DNA from: Gavia stellata
Taxonomy: Eukaryota > Chordata > Aves > Gaviiformes > Gaviidae
Assembly (NCBI RefSeq): GCF_030936135.1
Contig: NC_082595.1
Coordinates: forward strand, 90,014,451 to 90,078,450
Length of the DNA stretch: 64,000 nucleotides
Direction: 5' to 3'
Positions 1-14,000 of this stretch are shown piece by piece; the stretch's first letter is position 1; the number at the start of each line of letters is the position of its first letter. The notes under the pieces were generated by a model. The model saw only the letters and a program-made list of their open reading frames with translations, had not been told where the DNA came from and ran no database searches. A program made the position numbers and the translations under genes.

Positions 1-1881
1 GAGAATAGGTATAAAGTGGAGTGCTTTCTCAACAATCCTAAAGTTTCTGTCTTTCCTCATCCTCTGCCAAACCCATTCTCTAGTTTCCTATCTTCTCCAC
101 CTGCCGGTAACCCATGCAGGTGCAGCGGCCCCTCTGACTTCCCCATCCACCAACTAATGCGTTGCTAGGCTCCTCATCCCCATCCCCACAAGACAATCCT
201 CAAAACCTTTTGTCACAGGCCTAGAAAAGCAGGGCAGTACTCTGGAGCACGCCTCTCTCCTCCCACCACTCCTTGGTCTCTTGCTCAGACACCCTGTGCC
301 CGATGCTGGCACCATCACACTCAACCCACTACCAACAGTTTCCTGTGACAGATCAAAATATAAGTGTTTAAAAAAAGTTACTTTAAACCTTGCTTTGTGT
401 ACATGTGTAAATAGATTCCTATGACTATGGCCAAGCTGAAACTACAGATAACAGGAAAAGATTAAAAAAACCAACAAACCAGCAGCCATGTTAAGACTTA
501 CACATTCACACGCAAAGTTATTTCCCAGTCTCTTCCAAAGGTAGTAAAACAATCAAACTCAGTTTTCTTTAGTCTAGTTAAAAAACTCCCCAGAAAGAAA
601 CAGCTGCAATAGCTTAAACTTGTTCTAGTCAGGCCAAAACCAAAACAAAACCAGAAGATGAGCTCTCAGCTTACAAAGTGCTGATTTGGGTGGGCTCAAG
701 TCTTGCAGTTAATTGCTCACCCTCTGATTTCTGAAGGGCAGGCAGCAAGGATGGAGGTGGGGGGAGAGCAGATAATGTGTACTGGAAGGAAACACAGACA
801 GTGCAGCTTTTAGTCTCATCAAGATAAGAAACCTGCAAAATAAAAATAAGGGTCCCATGGAAGAACGCCCTGGCCACTACCCCTACATCCTCTAGCCACA
901 GGGTGCTGAGGCAGCTAACAGTACTCAGCTGTGAAGTGACTCTTGGGTGTCTATACCCAGCCAGCACACATTGTGGGGCCCTGAGTATTTTGCAGTGACT
1001 CTGGGCACTGAGCCCAGCCCTGCCTGCCACCACTGTGCGCTGCACCCCTGTCCTTCACACGCTCAGAGCAGGGAACCGGCAGCAGGAGGCTGCCCAGGTC
1101 CCAGGCAAGACTTCCTTCTCACAGAAAGGGCACAAGGGCAGAAGGAGAGGAGCTGAAACAGTGAGAACACGGGAGTCCAGGGCTTCTCCCGATGTGCAAT
1201 CAGACGCAGCGAGGGCAGGCACCCATGCCATCAGTGTCTTCCTGTCTCCCGCAGCACAGATGTAGCCAAAGCTACTAGACCAGAGATGTGTCACAGATGG
1301 ATCATTGTAATCATGCCACCTTCCTTGTCTCCTTAATAAACGGTGAAGACTTCTCTTTCATCACAAAAATCTTTTATTTTCAGGATTTTTTTAAGCTTAG
1401 TCACCTTCAAACAACAAAAGTGATACAGATCTAAGACAGAAAAGTAGGGAACACTGGCAAACAGTTTTGTGACTTTTGAGCACCTGAAGGATCCCAAAAC
1501 TTCAAGTCTTGTCAGGCTTACCGCCATTTGTTCTTCACATTATTTTCCACACTCATTTACCACTTACACTAATCCAGCAGCTGCAAAAGAAGAAAAGGTG
1601 AGGAACCGCCCACAAGCAAAAATAATCTCATTTTTAATTTCACTTTTATCCACTTTGAGTCTTTTCTTTTTTTAAGGAGCTTCTGTTTAACATTTCCACC
1701 TTTTCCTTTTCCCTGTTACATTTTGTTGTGGACTGATACTCCCACACTGATTCACATCTCCTTTAAAAAGATGCTGTTGGCATTTGAAACTGGATTGAGG
1801 AGAAGGGAAATACAGGTGAGAAAGGCAAGTGTTGGGAATCAGGATAACCTCAATGACTGAGCAGCACTGCAGGATACGTAC
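1..1881 (-). other. ARHGEF10: ARHGEF10 intron (partial, runs off the left edge)
   Basis: Begins with the gtacgt donor of exon 8. No further ARHGEF10 exon was found by looking for the coiled-coil-like segment expected next. A moderately GC-rich patch at about 940-1270 holds only short ORFs without family resemblance. No repeat was recognised. Confidence 0.8.
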
Positions 1882-2045
1882 ATGCCTCTTGTGGTTGCCT
1901 CGCAAAAAGGAGCTGGGAATTCCGTTTTTACACTCAGAATCACTCTGTTCTTCATAGCTTTCAAACTCACTTGAACTCCACCCATATTCCAGCGAGCTGT
2001 TTCCACCATCATCACCATTTTCAACATCATCATAAATCATTTCCT
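1882..2045 (-). CDS. ARHGEF10: ARHGEF10 exon 8 (second IYDDV motif)
   Basis: 164 nt between TTTAATTCTTGCAG and the donor GGCAT/gtacgt, phase 1 in and phase 0 out. It codes for EEMIYDDVENGDDGG, then a Ser/Glu-rich stretch SSLEYGWSSSEFESYEEQSD, then SECKNGIPSSFLRGNHKRH. It is nearly identical to human ARHGEF10 over most of its length as I recall it. A second Tyr-Asp-Asp-Val lies near residue 238. Confidence 0.95.
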
Positions 2046-5000
2046 CTGCAAGAATTAAACCAAAATAAAAAAACCTACACTGAAATTTCTGTTTGTTTGA
2101 ACACCAAAAAACTTGTTCAGAATATACTATAAAGAACTATACAGACTTTCATATGCACATTTTAAAATGTGAATTAAAGCAATCCAATATTCAAACAGCC
2201 AAAGTGGGTTGTCTTTGTTGAAACAGAGTACTAAAAGAGGACAGTGTTATGGGTACACACCACAATCCTTTTAAAAACATGCCCTACTCAAGCTACACTG
2301 TTTTGTCCAAATCCCACAAGTTTTAAAAAAAATTCAAAGGAAGGTCGAACTGCAGCTGTGAACACACGACTGCACTGAGAAGAACCATCCTTCCATTTCC
2401 AAGCTTGCCGTTTGTCCCTAGGAACATCTTCTTGATCAGCTCAAATGACAAATGCTAAAACATTGCAAGAATCAAACAAAAATGTCACTACTTCAAGCAG
2501 AACAGATCAGACCAAAGTAGCAAGAAACATGTTACAGTATGATATTTTATGACTCGTCATTCTCTCAACTCCACCAGTCACTAGATGTCTCCCATATCTA
2601 GTCTAAGAACTTGAAGCATTAACCTTTTCAAGATACAGAAAGTTATATTGCATAGGCTGACCAAAGTATCACCTGTTAAAGACACTGGTCTTTTCGTTAG
2701 CACAGATGTCAAGTATGATAAACTGTCTCAAAACAAAATAGAAAATTTTTAGTGCCAATTACTTATCAGGAAACAGGCATGCACTCTGCATGCAGCATCA
2801 TTTGTCATTACAAGTAGAGAAGTGTGGACACTTCTGCCAGGGATCCCTATTGTCAGAGGTTATAACACTTCACTTAAAACTGTCTCATACTAAATTCAGT
2901 AAACAAAAGTTGTGCTTCCATTTTAAGATTGAAGTTTCATTTAAATCGAGAAAAAATATGTACTCAAAAGAAAAGCTGACATATTTTACACATCTGTCTA
3001 AACTCTGGATTCTGTTATTTAAAAACTATACTTTGATCAATAATAATACTTTAATGTTTACATTAATTAAATTATTTAGAATTAACACAGAGGAATCTCC
3101 TCTAATTGGGAAGAATCAATTTTTAAGAATTTTTTTTTAAACCTCCATGCATACTGAGATTGTCCTTAAAACATACTTACTGAAGAAGACATTTTAGTGG
3201 TGATCTAGCACAATGAATACTTTAAGAGAATCATCTCAGTAAGACAAAATAAGTCAAGACTTATATAAGTCAAACTTTTGCAATGCCAGTATCGGGGCAG
3301 GCTATACCCACTGATTTGGTGGACTTACCTTGTCCACGTGCTAATGTGACGTGAGGTCTGACTGTGACCTTTTTGGAACAGTTGTGTCTCCCTGACAAAC
3401 TATACAATTAATAAACATCAAGATAATGAATATACAAAGATGAAATTTCCCTCACTACCTATTTTCTCAGAATCTTTCAATGTCTTTGGGGACAAATGGA
3501 AAGCCAAAATTTTAATTAATATCTTCTGGGTTAAGCTGAAAATTCTGACTAAGATGCTCAGCAGAGCTCTACTCCACGTCCCACTTCTCTCCCCAGCTCA
3601 GCCTCCTGGCCTTGGTGTACGTGTTTCCTGACTGAGCAGCCACAGAACAAAGATGTCCCTGCCCAGAGCAGCACAGTCCACTGAGGGACCTTCAATAAAA
3701 GCATTGAAGTCATGAATGCAACACAATACTTTCAAATAATAAACAAAACAAATTTCAGGAATAATTTGTAAAACACTTTGCCTGAACACCACTAAGGACA
3801 AGAAATGAAAATGTTATGGCTTTAAAGATAAATGTGGTTTCCACACAAGAAAGCTTAAGTGTTTTCCTGAATCATTAACAACTTCAGTATCAAACACCTA
3901 CACCCTCTGAGAGCCATGACAACTAGATGCTGAGTTCCTAATAAGCCATCCACTCAAACACAAAATCAGTTACTAGCAACCAAGCTTTAAGCACAGTCTT
4001 CACTATAAATAAAAACTGCAAAACAAATCTGAGTGAGAACTCATTAAAACAAGCTTCTTGAGCCTCACCTCCACCATTCCCAGTAAAGGTAAAATCTTGG
4101 CTCCAGCAACTACTTTAAGATCTATTCTGCCCCTTCCAAACGTGGTCAGACCATCAGGAGCTGGACCACTCCAAAGCTGAAATAAAACATTTCTGTAGAG
4201 CCACAGTCAGGATTGTAAACAGTCACTCTGTATCTCCTCTTCCGTTTATCAGGTATTTTTATGTTGAAGGGGAACTTTCAAGAATGGAGCACTTACCTGT
4301 ACAACCATGACAATGATGCATTATCATACATTATTTAACTATTTAAAACACCCTTTTCTTACCTACCTTGCCTTGTTTAGATCACTATAGCTACCACACC
4401 CAACACTGTAATTCTCTAATATACAGAAATCTCAAGCATTTGGGACAATATCTATAAAGTACAGCAGAATTCAGCTTTGAGAAGAGCTGTGTAGGAGACC
4501 TGCTGAGATAAAGTCTTTCAAGAGTTAGTTTAATTCTGAACTTTGTAAGACTTACCAATTATTGACACAGTGTTAATTGCATTTACATATATTTTAGGTA
4601 CTTAATGAACCTATCTATTCAGTATGCATGCACATAATTCCATATTACATTGCTTTCACCATGGTCTGTATTACAAAGACCTCAAACCTGGTTCAGAGTC
4701 TGAATTTTCTCTTGGCACGTCATCGTAAATTACTTCATCTGGGTCTAAAAGCAAAACATAAAAAAAAACCAAATGAGAAAACCCCTAAAATTTGAATGGA
4801 ACCAACAAACAGTTTTTAAGATGCATTTGGACAATGTTCTTAATAACATGCTTTAGCTTTTGGTCAGCCCTGAAGTGGTCAGGCAGTTGGACTAGATGAT
4901 CGTTGTAGGTCCCTTCCAACTGAAATATTCTATTCCAAAGAATTTTTGTTATATTGGCACATATGAATAAAGTGGAGGTATGACTCATACTCCACTAGCA

Positions 5001-8000
5001 TTTTGCTAGTATATCTAATGATCATTCAAATAATGCAATAATGCACAAAGAGTATAAGGTATTTGTGAAATTTCACACAGTTTTATCTGTGTTGTTTATG
5101 ATGACCTTTGGTAGCCTGAAAACAGAAATCCACTTCAACAGCCAACATTTCTCCCTCCTTTTTACAGCACTATGGTATGTTCTGTGCTTGTTGAGGGCTG
5201 CTCGTTGCCTTACTGAACGGCTATAAAGAAGCTGTAATAGACATTTTTTTAAAAAGAACCAAAACTAAATAATGTAACAATCATTGCAGTACATTAAGAG
5301 GCAGGATGAGGATGCAAATTCTTCAGTCACTTCAAGTGACATGTAAAATGAACCTCCAGCCCAGTGGGAACAGCTGAGAACAGGCAGGATAATCTGTCCT
5401 CAAACCACACAGTCTCTGTTCTGGTTTAAAATGCAGCTGCCAGCCAAGAGCCAAGGGCACACACTAAGAAAAAGGGGCAATTCCTTCCCTTCCACCTTCT
5501 CCAAGAACTTACTTGTCAATTACTGCATGAGAAGAACAATTTCATATACAACCACAGAGCAGACTCTGAACTTGAGCAAATTTCCACTGTACACATACTG
5601 ATGGAGCCAAATGAATTCCTTAAGACAGTGACAAATGATTCCATAGACTCCAAAAAGCACCTGAATGTTAACTTTATTCTAAAATACGCAATCTTATTAC
5701 ATTGTTGAATATTTTAACTGGTATAACTCAGTTCTGGAACATACCTGAAAAAATACAATAAAAGTGAACATGGGCATTCCTGTAAAATATGTATGTGCAT
5801 ATAGATACACACATACTGCTGATCACAACTTAAAACTGATCTTCTGTAGTTGTAGTTTGGTGCTCACTGATACTTACTTTCCATCCATGCTGTATTTGCA
5901 GGATCTGCAACCCATTTGGCCAGAACATCATCCTCTCTCTTGACCTGGTTTTCTTCACTTGAAAAAAAGGACATAAAATAAAAGCATTAAAAGCTACACC
6001 ACAACATTTTTAAACAACTGTGAAGACAATAAATATCTTACTGCCTTCCAGTTCCCACTCTGAGGCTGCTGATTACTCAAAAACACTGCTTCAGTATGTA
6101 ATTAGGAGATTAATAATCTATTTAACAGTCTGACAATTTTAGTCAAGAAATTGAAAACACTTCCCTTCAATCTCAAGAAATATTTTGGTTTTGAGTTCTT
6201 CTACCAGAACACAGAAAATTTTCTCTTAGAAAACAGCGAAGTGAGAGCTGCTCTCTCACTGTAAATAAGACTAAAGATGTTCTGGGCTATGCCAGGAGCC
6301 ATTGGGCTTGGCAAGGCTGTTATCCTCCCTCTGGTTGATGCTGGTGAGGCTGAATCTGCAGCAGCACATCCAGTTTTGGCTTCCCAACACCCCCCTTCTA
6401 GAGCGTTGTGGAGAAATTGAAGCTACCTCTAGAGAAGCTACCTCTAGAGAGACGTGGAGAAACTGAAGTCGGGGACTAAAGCACAAGGCCTACAGAAAGA
6501 GATGGAAGACATGGAGCTTATTTAGTCTGGTGAAAAGGATGTTACGGGGTGATCCAATAGCAGCTACAACTATCTGAAAGAGAGATACAGAGGTGATGCA
6601 GTTGTTTTTTTTTTCCTGGTTTGGGTTTGTTTTGGGGTTTTGGGGGCTGTTTTATTCAGTGCCAGATAATATACAAGGGGGACTGGTCAACAAACTGCAT
6701 ATTGTAAGATTTGGTTTGGACATTAAGGAAAAAAATTAACCAAAGGGTAGTACAGCAGGGAAGACTGCCCAGGAAAGCTGCAGCATCTCCATCCTTGGAG
6801 GTTTTCAAGGCTCAGCTACCAAGGCCGTGGCTGATCTAATGGCGTGTGGGCAGTGGTCCTCCTGAAAGCAGCAAGCTAGATTACAAGATCTCCAGCAGCT
6901 TGTTGCAGCTGATATTGCTATGACTCTATAAAAATTAAACTTAGTTCCTTCAAAAATTTCATGCACGGTTATACATACGAGACCTCAACCAGTGCTGATT
7001 TTGGTACACAATCAGAGTTATAGAGTTAAGAAAATGAAAATAAACAAACATGGAAGCATCACACAAGAAAAATGAAGTATTTGATTTATCAAATATAAGC
7101 CTTCTTAGGAATTAAGGTTTTACAGATCATTAAAACATGCTGAACTGGCAATCACCTATTTTGAGGCTCCTCTGAGTTTACAGAATTACAATGACATTCT
7201 TCAGTTGCTGACTGTGTACCTGCTAAGTAGAAAAAAAAATATAATCAGCAAAATGCTTGGAATAAAATGTCGGTGTGGTTCAAATGGTACATTTTAACAT
7301 AAGAAACTGATTTTACTAGTTCATTGCTAATGAATAATCTGCTTCTATACAATATTTTTATTCTTAAACATTATTCTAAAAAAATTTAGACGTTTCTTCA
7401 CACTATTTTTGCAAATGAAAGAATTCAGAGACACAGCGATTTGGTATAAGAGCTATTAAGAGGAAAATACAATGTCTGATGCATTTAATTCTAATCTCTC
7501 AAACATATATTCCTCTACAGGTAATAACAACTACACAAACCCATTTGCTTTTACTTGCCAATATTCCTAATGGTGGTAGACAGCAAAGGCTGCCAAAAAA
7601 AAAAAGTATCACAGTACATGGAATTACAGTAGAATTGCTGCCTAGCTAAAGACTAGTATATTCAAAATACAAGAAAGAAAAAAAGGCAGGATATGGGGAG
7701 CTTTCTGTTCATCCTGCTCTCTTGACATTAAGCTGTCAGCTTTGCCCATTCTAGTTACAAAATGAGGGACTGTTCCTGTTTCTGTAATAATCCATAACTA
7801 TTTCCCTTCCAAGTTTCCTCTTCTGTCTTAAAATTGTACTAAAGGACAAACAGAATTGGCAAGGAAAACATGCCACAGCAACTCTAAATCCACAAGGATT
7901 GGAAAATAAACAAACAAACAAACAGAAGTGCATATAGAAAAGGTAAAAGGGACAGAAACTCTGCCAGGACATAGATACAGCATGATAAGGTATGAGAAGA

Positions 8001-11000
8001 AATCATTTGGCTTGAACACTGAACTATGGCTCTGGAAATTATTTCATGACATTAAAAGCGAATTAGCATTAATCATTCTTAATGGCAAGATAAGACAGGA
8101 GTCCTCCCTTGTACTGTATGTTGTAATATAGTGCCAGCAAAACAAAGGTCAAGCATCACCAACTTAAAGAAGTGTTGAGAAAGAACTGATTGCATACATT
8201 CGTTTTTTTCTTATGCATCTTTACTTAGATATCTCAATCCTAGTACGGTAAGCAGAGTCCTGCAGGAACTTTTTTTAATAAACTGACATTTTTCTTCCAG
8301 GCCTGACAAGAAATTTTAGTTCATACTCCAGGATGGAGTTGTTGTTCTATTTTCATGCAAAATCTCCCACAGACGTCCAGGCCGAGTGCTACACAAGCAT
8401 TTACAAAACAGCACAGGTACCTGAAGTTAAACCAGGATTCCCCTTCAAATAAAGTAAGTTGCATAAATACAGTACCTTCTTCATCTACAGAAACACTGCG
8501 TATTATGACAGGACTAGAGTATGCTGGCAGTAGCAAAGGTAAATTAGATGGCACAGCATAGCCACAGGGGACAGGAACAGAATATCCACCGGACAAGTTT
8601 GGACTTGCACATTCATCTTGAGGACTTGGTTCTGGTGATGAGGATGGATCCTTGTCTTGGATTGGTGAAATATTTATGACTGAGTAGGGATTTACTTTGG
8701 CTGGAGTGCCTTCCGCAGCAGCTTCTGATGTCTGTACCTTCTTGCTGTTTTCTAAGTTATAGGCCCCTTTAGTTGAAAAATTAAACAAAAAAAATCAAGT
8801 TTTATTTTTCATACCTGTTCAAGCTGCTTAATATTGCTCTTTGCAAGTATCCTAAACACTGATATGATCCTTAGTATACAAGTTGCTTACAATCTATGAT
8901 TCATAAAACTCCCACACAGTAGTGCTATCCTCCCCATTTTACAGATGAAGAATGCAACCGCAGCAAAACCGGCTGGGTTACAAGAATGCTTACGGAAAAA
9001 CCAGTAACTGGATTCTAAATCCTGAATAGGAGGGTTTCTGACAAGCAGCCAGGGTCCTCTTTTGCTTGTCATAAGCACATGGCTGAAAACAGCCTTAAAC
9101 CCTGAAGGTTAAAATCTGGATTCTAGATGAATTTTGATCTTACAAACACAAGAAACATTTTAGGAATAGCCACAAGGACAGAAAAAGTTCACTGGAGGGA
9201 CACTGTTAAGAAAAGGGGAAGGAAAATATCTTTCCAAGTTTTCCTCTTTGAAAATGAATTATTTTCTGTTACACAAAGTTCCTTGTATTTCTTGAGACAA
9301 GCTGAGGTACAGCAGAACCAAAGGCCCCCTCTGAAGCGAGCTGCAGAACTGCATCCCAAGCGATCAGAAGTGTCTGAGCTGTAAGTACAACTTCACAAAA
9401 GGGTGAGCAAGCCACAGATTTTCAGGGAAAGATGGTTTTTAAGTTCCAGGTTGTCAAACTGCGTAGTCACCTGAAGAGTTATCTTTAATTGCCATGAGCA
9501 CAATGACTCTGCTTACAAAAGGAAATTGGATCTAAGTCAGCAAAATCAGCTGTTGTCCATTTGAGCAGAATACAGCGATTTCCAGACCACACATCAGCAC
9601 TGGGAACATCTGCATATGTTGTAACAATTGGTTTAATGTTTAATAAAATAAGACTTCTGCTTATTAACAAAATTCAAACATTCAGACTCCATTTATTTTT
9701 ATGCACATCATCTTAAGATCAGCAACCAGAGCAAGCTTCACTGTGAAAGCAGCTTATCTCAAGCCATCCACATGCCATCAGAGCTGGAAGGGCATAAAGA
9801 TTTCCTATAGCATGGCACTGTGAATGAGACCAATCGATTGGTTTGGATGTCACACCTAGATGGGAAACCTCAGAGGAATTACATGTGATGGTCACTTGCC
9901 TTGTCAAATCTACCATGAGTGTAATTAGCAGGAATATTCAAAACACTTGTATGGTATTTCCATGGAAACCTCTTTTTACAAGTATTTTTATTGCATTGTC
10001 AAGAAAAGGCATCTTATAACCAGTCTTGACTATTTAGCCTAGTGGTGGCACAGCCTGACAGGCTGACTTACCTATGGCGTTAGCCTCTTCATGCTCTATG
10101 CTATTTCCAGGATCAGCAGGAGGTGGCACAAAGGCTTGTCTGTCTGCTTCTGGTATCTCATCTCCACTGTCAAAATCAAACCGTTCTCCCTCGTCCTCCT
10201 CTTCATCGTTCGTACTTGTGGCTGTTGGTTCATGCTCTAGAACTGTGCAGAAAGACACACTTTTGGTTGTTTGCTCTTAATAATGATTTCATGGGACCAG
10301 TAAATGTTCCACATTATGAATGAAGCTTATACAATGAACCCTTAGATTTTTAGGTTACTGGAACAGAATAAAAGCTCCTTGACATGTTGACAACGTCATG
10401 CAGTTTTCAATAAATCCTTTACTGTAAATGATGAAATTATTTGGAAAGCTATTAAGAACTGATAATGCAAATACCCTTGCTTTTGTCATAATGAACCAAA
10501 ACCAAAACATTTTTAGGAAAACACTTAAGCAGCCAATTCTTTACACAAGAAAAGTTCACAGATTAATTTATTTGTACAGGGACTTTGGGACTTTGTAACT
10601 TCACGTCATTTTTCCTTTCTAATTCAAACTTCTAAGTCTATTCTTTCTTAACAGTGTCAAAATGCCAGTGACAGTAATTTTCTTCATACGCATCACGAGA
10701 GACCAGCAGATTGGTTTTCCTACTCCAATCTGAGACAGTTTTAAACCAACGACCTTATGCAACATGCTATTAGCCCTATTACCACACACAAGGTGCACTT
10801 TGGTGGAGGTGGGGGGTTGACTTCTCAGTTCTTACCTTTGAAGATGTAATGGCTGAAATAATTACACTCTAATACGGCTAGGAAGTGGGAGTGCGGGGGT
10901 TATTTTTGTCTTCGCTTGTGAAGACCCTGAAGCACAGATTTGGTACTGTACACGGGGCTGGGAAGGAGGAGCAGGAAGAAGTAACAGGCACTTTCCCACC

Positions 11001-14000
11001 ATGCTATTTTTCTTACCTGCAGGAGTCTCAAGAACGCACAAAGATTTAAACCTCTCACCCCCTTATCTACCACTGGTTTTGCTGTGCGTTCGCATTGGAA
11101 GAAGACTGCCCACAGCATCCAAAGCTTCTGTCAGAGACACTGCGCAGAGGAGGGATAGCCAGAGCAGCTGCATGGAGGAATGCCCAAACCTGCCAGCCTC
11201 CTCCCTGCTTCCAGAAGCCTTCACTGCAGCTCCCCAAAACAAAAGGGCGTCATCCCTCCCTCCCTTGACCTGGTTTAGCTGCTCTCCCACCTTCTGGAGG
11301 AAAAACTCTTGTTAGAGGTCCCCTCGAGGCAGAAATGTCATCTGGGGCCATTTTTCGGCCCAGCTGACCTTACTCCCAAGCTCTTCCTCAAACCCATGAT
11401 GGATACCTAACTTTTACACAGGTGTTCAACAATGTATTAAAAATGTTATAAAAAACCACATAACTATGGCATAAAAATATATACTAAAATAGATAAATAG
11501 GTAAATACACAAATATGTTATAAAAAAAATACATGAAGTTGATAGGGTTCCCCCCACCCCCTCTTCAGGTAACACAATATGAAAAACAAAGTCTTGCAAG
11601 GACGATTGGATCTCCTGAGTCATGATGATACTATCAGCTTTTCTACCACCCAGGACACGTTTTGTATCTTTATGATAAAACCCACACAAACCACAGCTCT
11701 AGACTGCTTAGATTGTCATGGTAATCAGCATTCCTGCCAAGGCTTCTGTTTCTTCAGGCAGGCTGAGCCAGCATATTTTATCACAGCCACAAATAACAAG
11801 ATCTTTCATGCAGCCTCCTGTAGGAGAAAAAGTGAACTAATTGCAAAAATAGTAAGGAACAAAAAAGGGGTTACCCTGCATTTATTGTCATGGTTTATGG
11901 CTGAGGTAGCAGGACATTTAATTTAATTCTGATGCTTTTTAAAAATCTTTCTGTAAGAAGTCAGCCTTTAGATTAAGACTTCATTTTTCCTTTTGTCCAT
12001 TAGCAATATTTTTTTTTTCTGGAAAGATGCAAAAAATCCTGCAGAGCTCATCCACGTGATTCATGACAATCACAGCATTCTTCCCAATTCAGCATCCGCC
12101 TCACTAGACTTTGTAGTACTTGCTGCTTGACAGTAATGGGGAAAAGAAGGAAAAGGCAAGTGGTGGTGGTGTTTTATTTGTTCTTTCAGTTTCTTTACAT
12201 TTTCAGTATATCTGTGTGCTTCAAATTTGGAAAACACAAACCTGTGAAATACTAAGTAGAGTGGATTTTGTGATTACCAGTGTGTGAAATGTTGGTTAGT
12301 GACACAGGCTAGGCAGATAAGTAAGTAGATGGCAGTCACAAGCAGGTAACATCCACAAACCCACAGATTTTTCTGTACATGCACGGCTATCCGCCACTCC
12401 TCTCGCTGTACTATACAAGTGAACCACAGTAGCAACCACTTCAAATACATGAAGTAGCTCTGTCTGCACTTCATGTGGTGGGCGGAGGGGGAAGATGAGG
12501 TTACTGTAATGAGTTGATCATTTCTGCAGGATTAGGCCACTCAGGAAACCGGCGTGTGCTGGAGCAAGGCTCAGCTGAGAACCATGAACCTACCTGCTCA
12601 CTGGAGGTCAATTCTAGACATCAGCAAAGAAAAAGCGTGTATGCTTATGAAACATCCGAGCCGTGCAGGGAAACGTCGCAGGAGCAGCAGGCACCTCTGA
12701 GGTTCTGTGGCTGCTAGGTTAGGGAGCTTCTGGATCCAGATGCATATAAAGTAACTTAGGTATCAGATGCCTGATAACTCTCTACTCCAGCACTTTTACA
12801 CTGATGCAATTCCCCAGACACTCAAGTCCAGCGCAGTGCCATTTGTCAGAGGCAGACAAGACCTGCCACTGGCAAAAAAAAAAAGGTAATTTGAGACACT
12901 AAAAGCAAAAGGAATGACTCAGGACCCAGAAGCAAAACCTGGTCAACCGATGCACAATTCTCCTTCAACACGCCTCCCCATTCCCCCCTTAGAAAAGCAA
13001 CCAATCCATATTTTATGATTGTGGGAAAAAATCCTAACATAGGAATTGATTTTCTCAGCTCAGGTAAAAAAAAATTGAAGGTGCCACCTAATTTTTTTCT
13101 GTTATGGCTGTTAATGCTACCCTGTTTCATTTATTCAGAAACATTGACTTTGCATCAGAAATAAACAAGGCACAGAACCCTGTAATTGGGCATTACAACC
13201 TGGAAAGATCCCGTAAACCGCATCACTGATGGGACAGTGGGTTAAGATTAGAAAACACACCAAAAAAAGAGAGAAATTCCTTTCTCAGATTACATGTCCT
13301 TTAGAAAGGGCAGACTGGAGACAAATAGCCTCACTTCAGAAAGTTTTAAAACTGTATTTCAGCTTTGCATTACTGCATTTGCTTAATTCTGCAGGTATGA
13401 AGATAAACTTTAACCCTTTAAATTTACTGATCCCTTGAGTCTCATACTTAATAAAAACATTATCCTTTAAGCTTTTAATCTCAACGGCATACTATTTCAT
13501 TTGATGGAAAAAGTATTTTAATAACAAATATAAAGAGAGGGTGGGGGCTTTTTGCTTCAACTGAAGAGCTGCTCAACACAGAAGATAAATACAGATTATG
13601 TCATACAAAAAAGACATCTTGAATAACTACAGTTTTAAAAATATGTATTTTTCCTACAGTTGTTTGTGTTATATCAAAACAACACACACACCAAAGCACT
13701 TGGGAAGTGCTACAATAAATTAGGAAGACACCCAGCATAGCTACACTTCGGCTGAACCTGGCTACAAAAAAACACCACAGATCTTGCAAAATTTCATGTT
13801 CATGAAGACAGCCCCAATTCCTCCAAACTTTTAACTCTAAATCTAAAGGATCAAACCGAAAAGTGCATTTCCAGGCAATTGTGCATGCAGAGAAAAACTG
13901 TGGGGGTGAGAGGGGGATTTCCGAAGGCACACTCCCCCCGCCCCTCAAATCACATAGAGGACAACTACCTTTTTTTTTTTTTTAACATAATATTAAATTG

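Noticed and set aside
1055..1294. GC-rich patch with a 79-codon minus-strand ORF as a further ARHGEF10 exon
   Set aside because: Does not resemble the coiled-coil-like segment expected after exon 8, and no matching splice sites were found.
11063..11173. Secreted micropeptide MQLLWLSLLCAVSLTEAL...
   Set aside because: Only 36 codons in an intron without other support; kept only as part of the candidate alternative exon.
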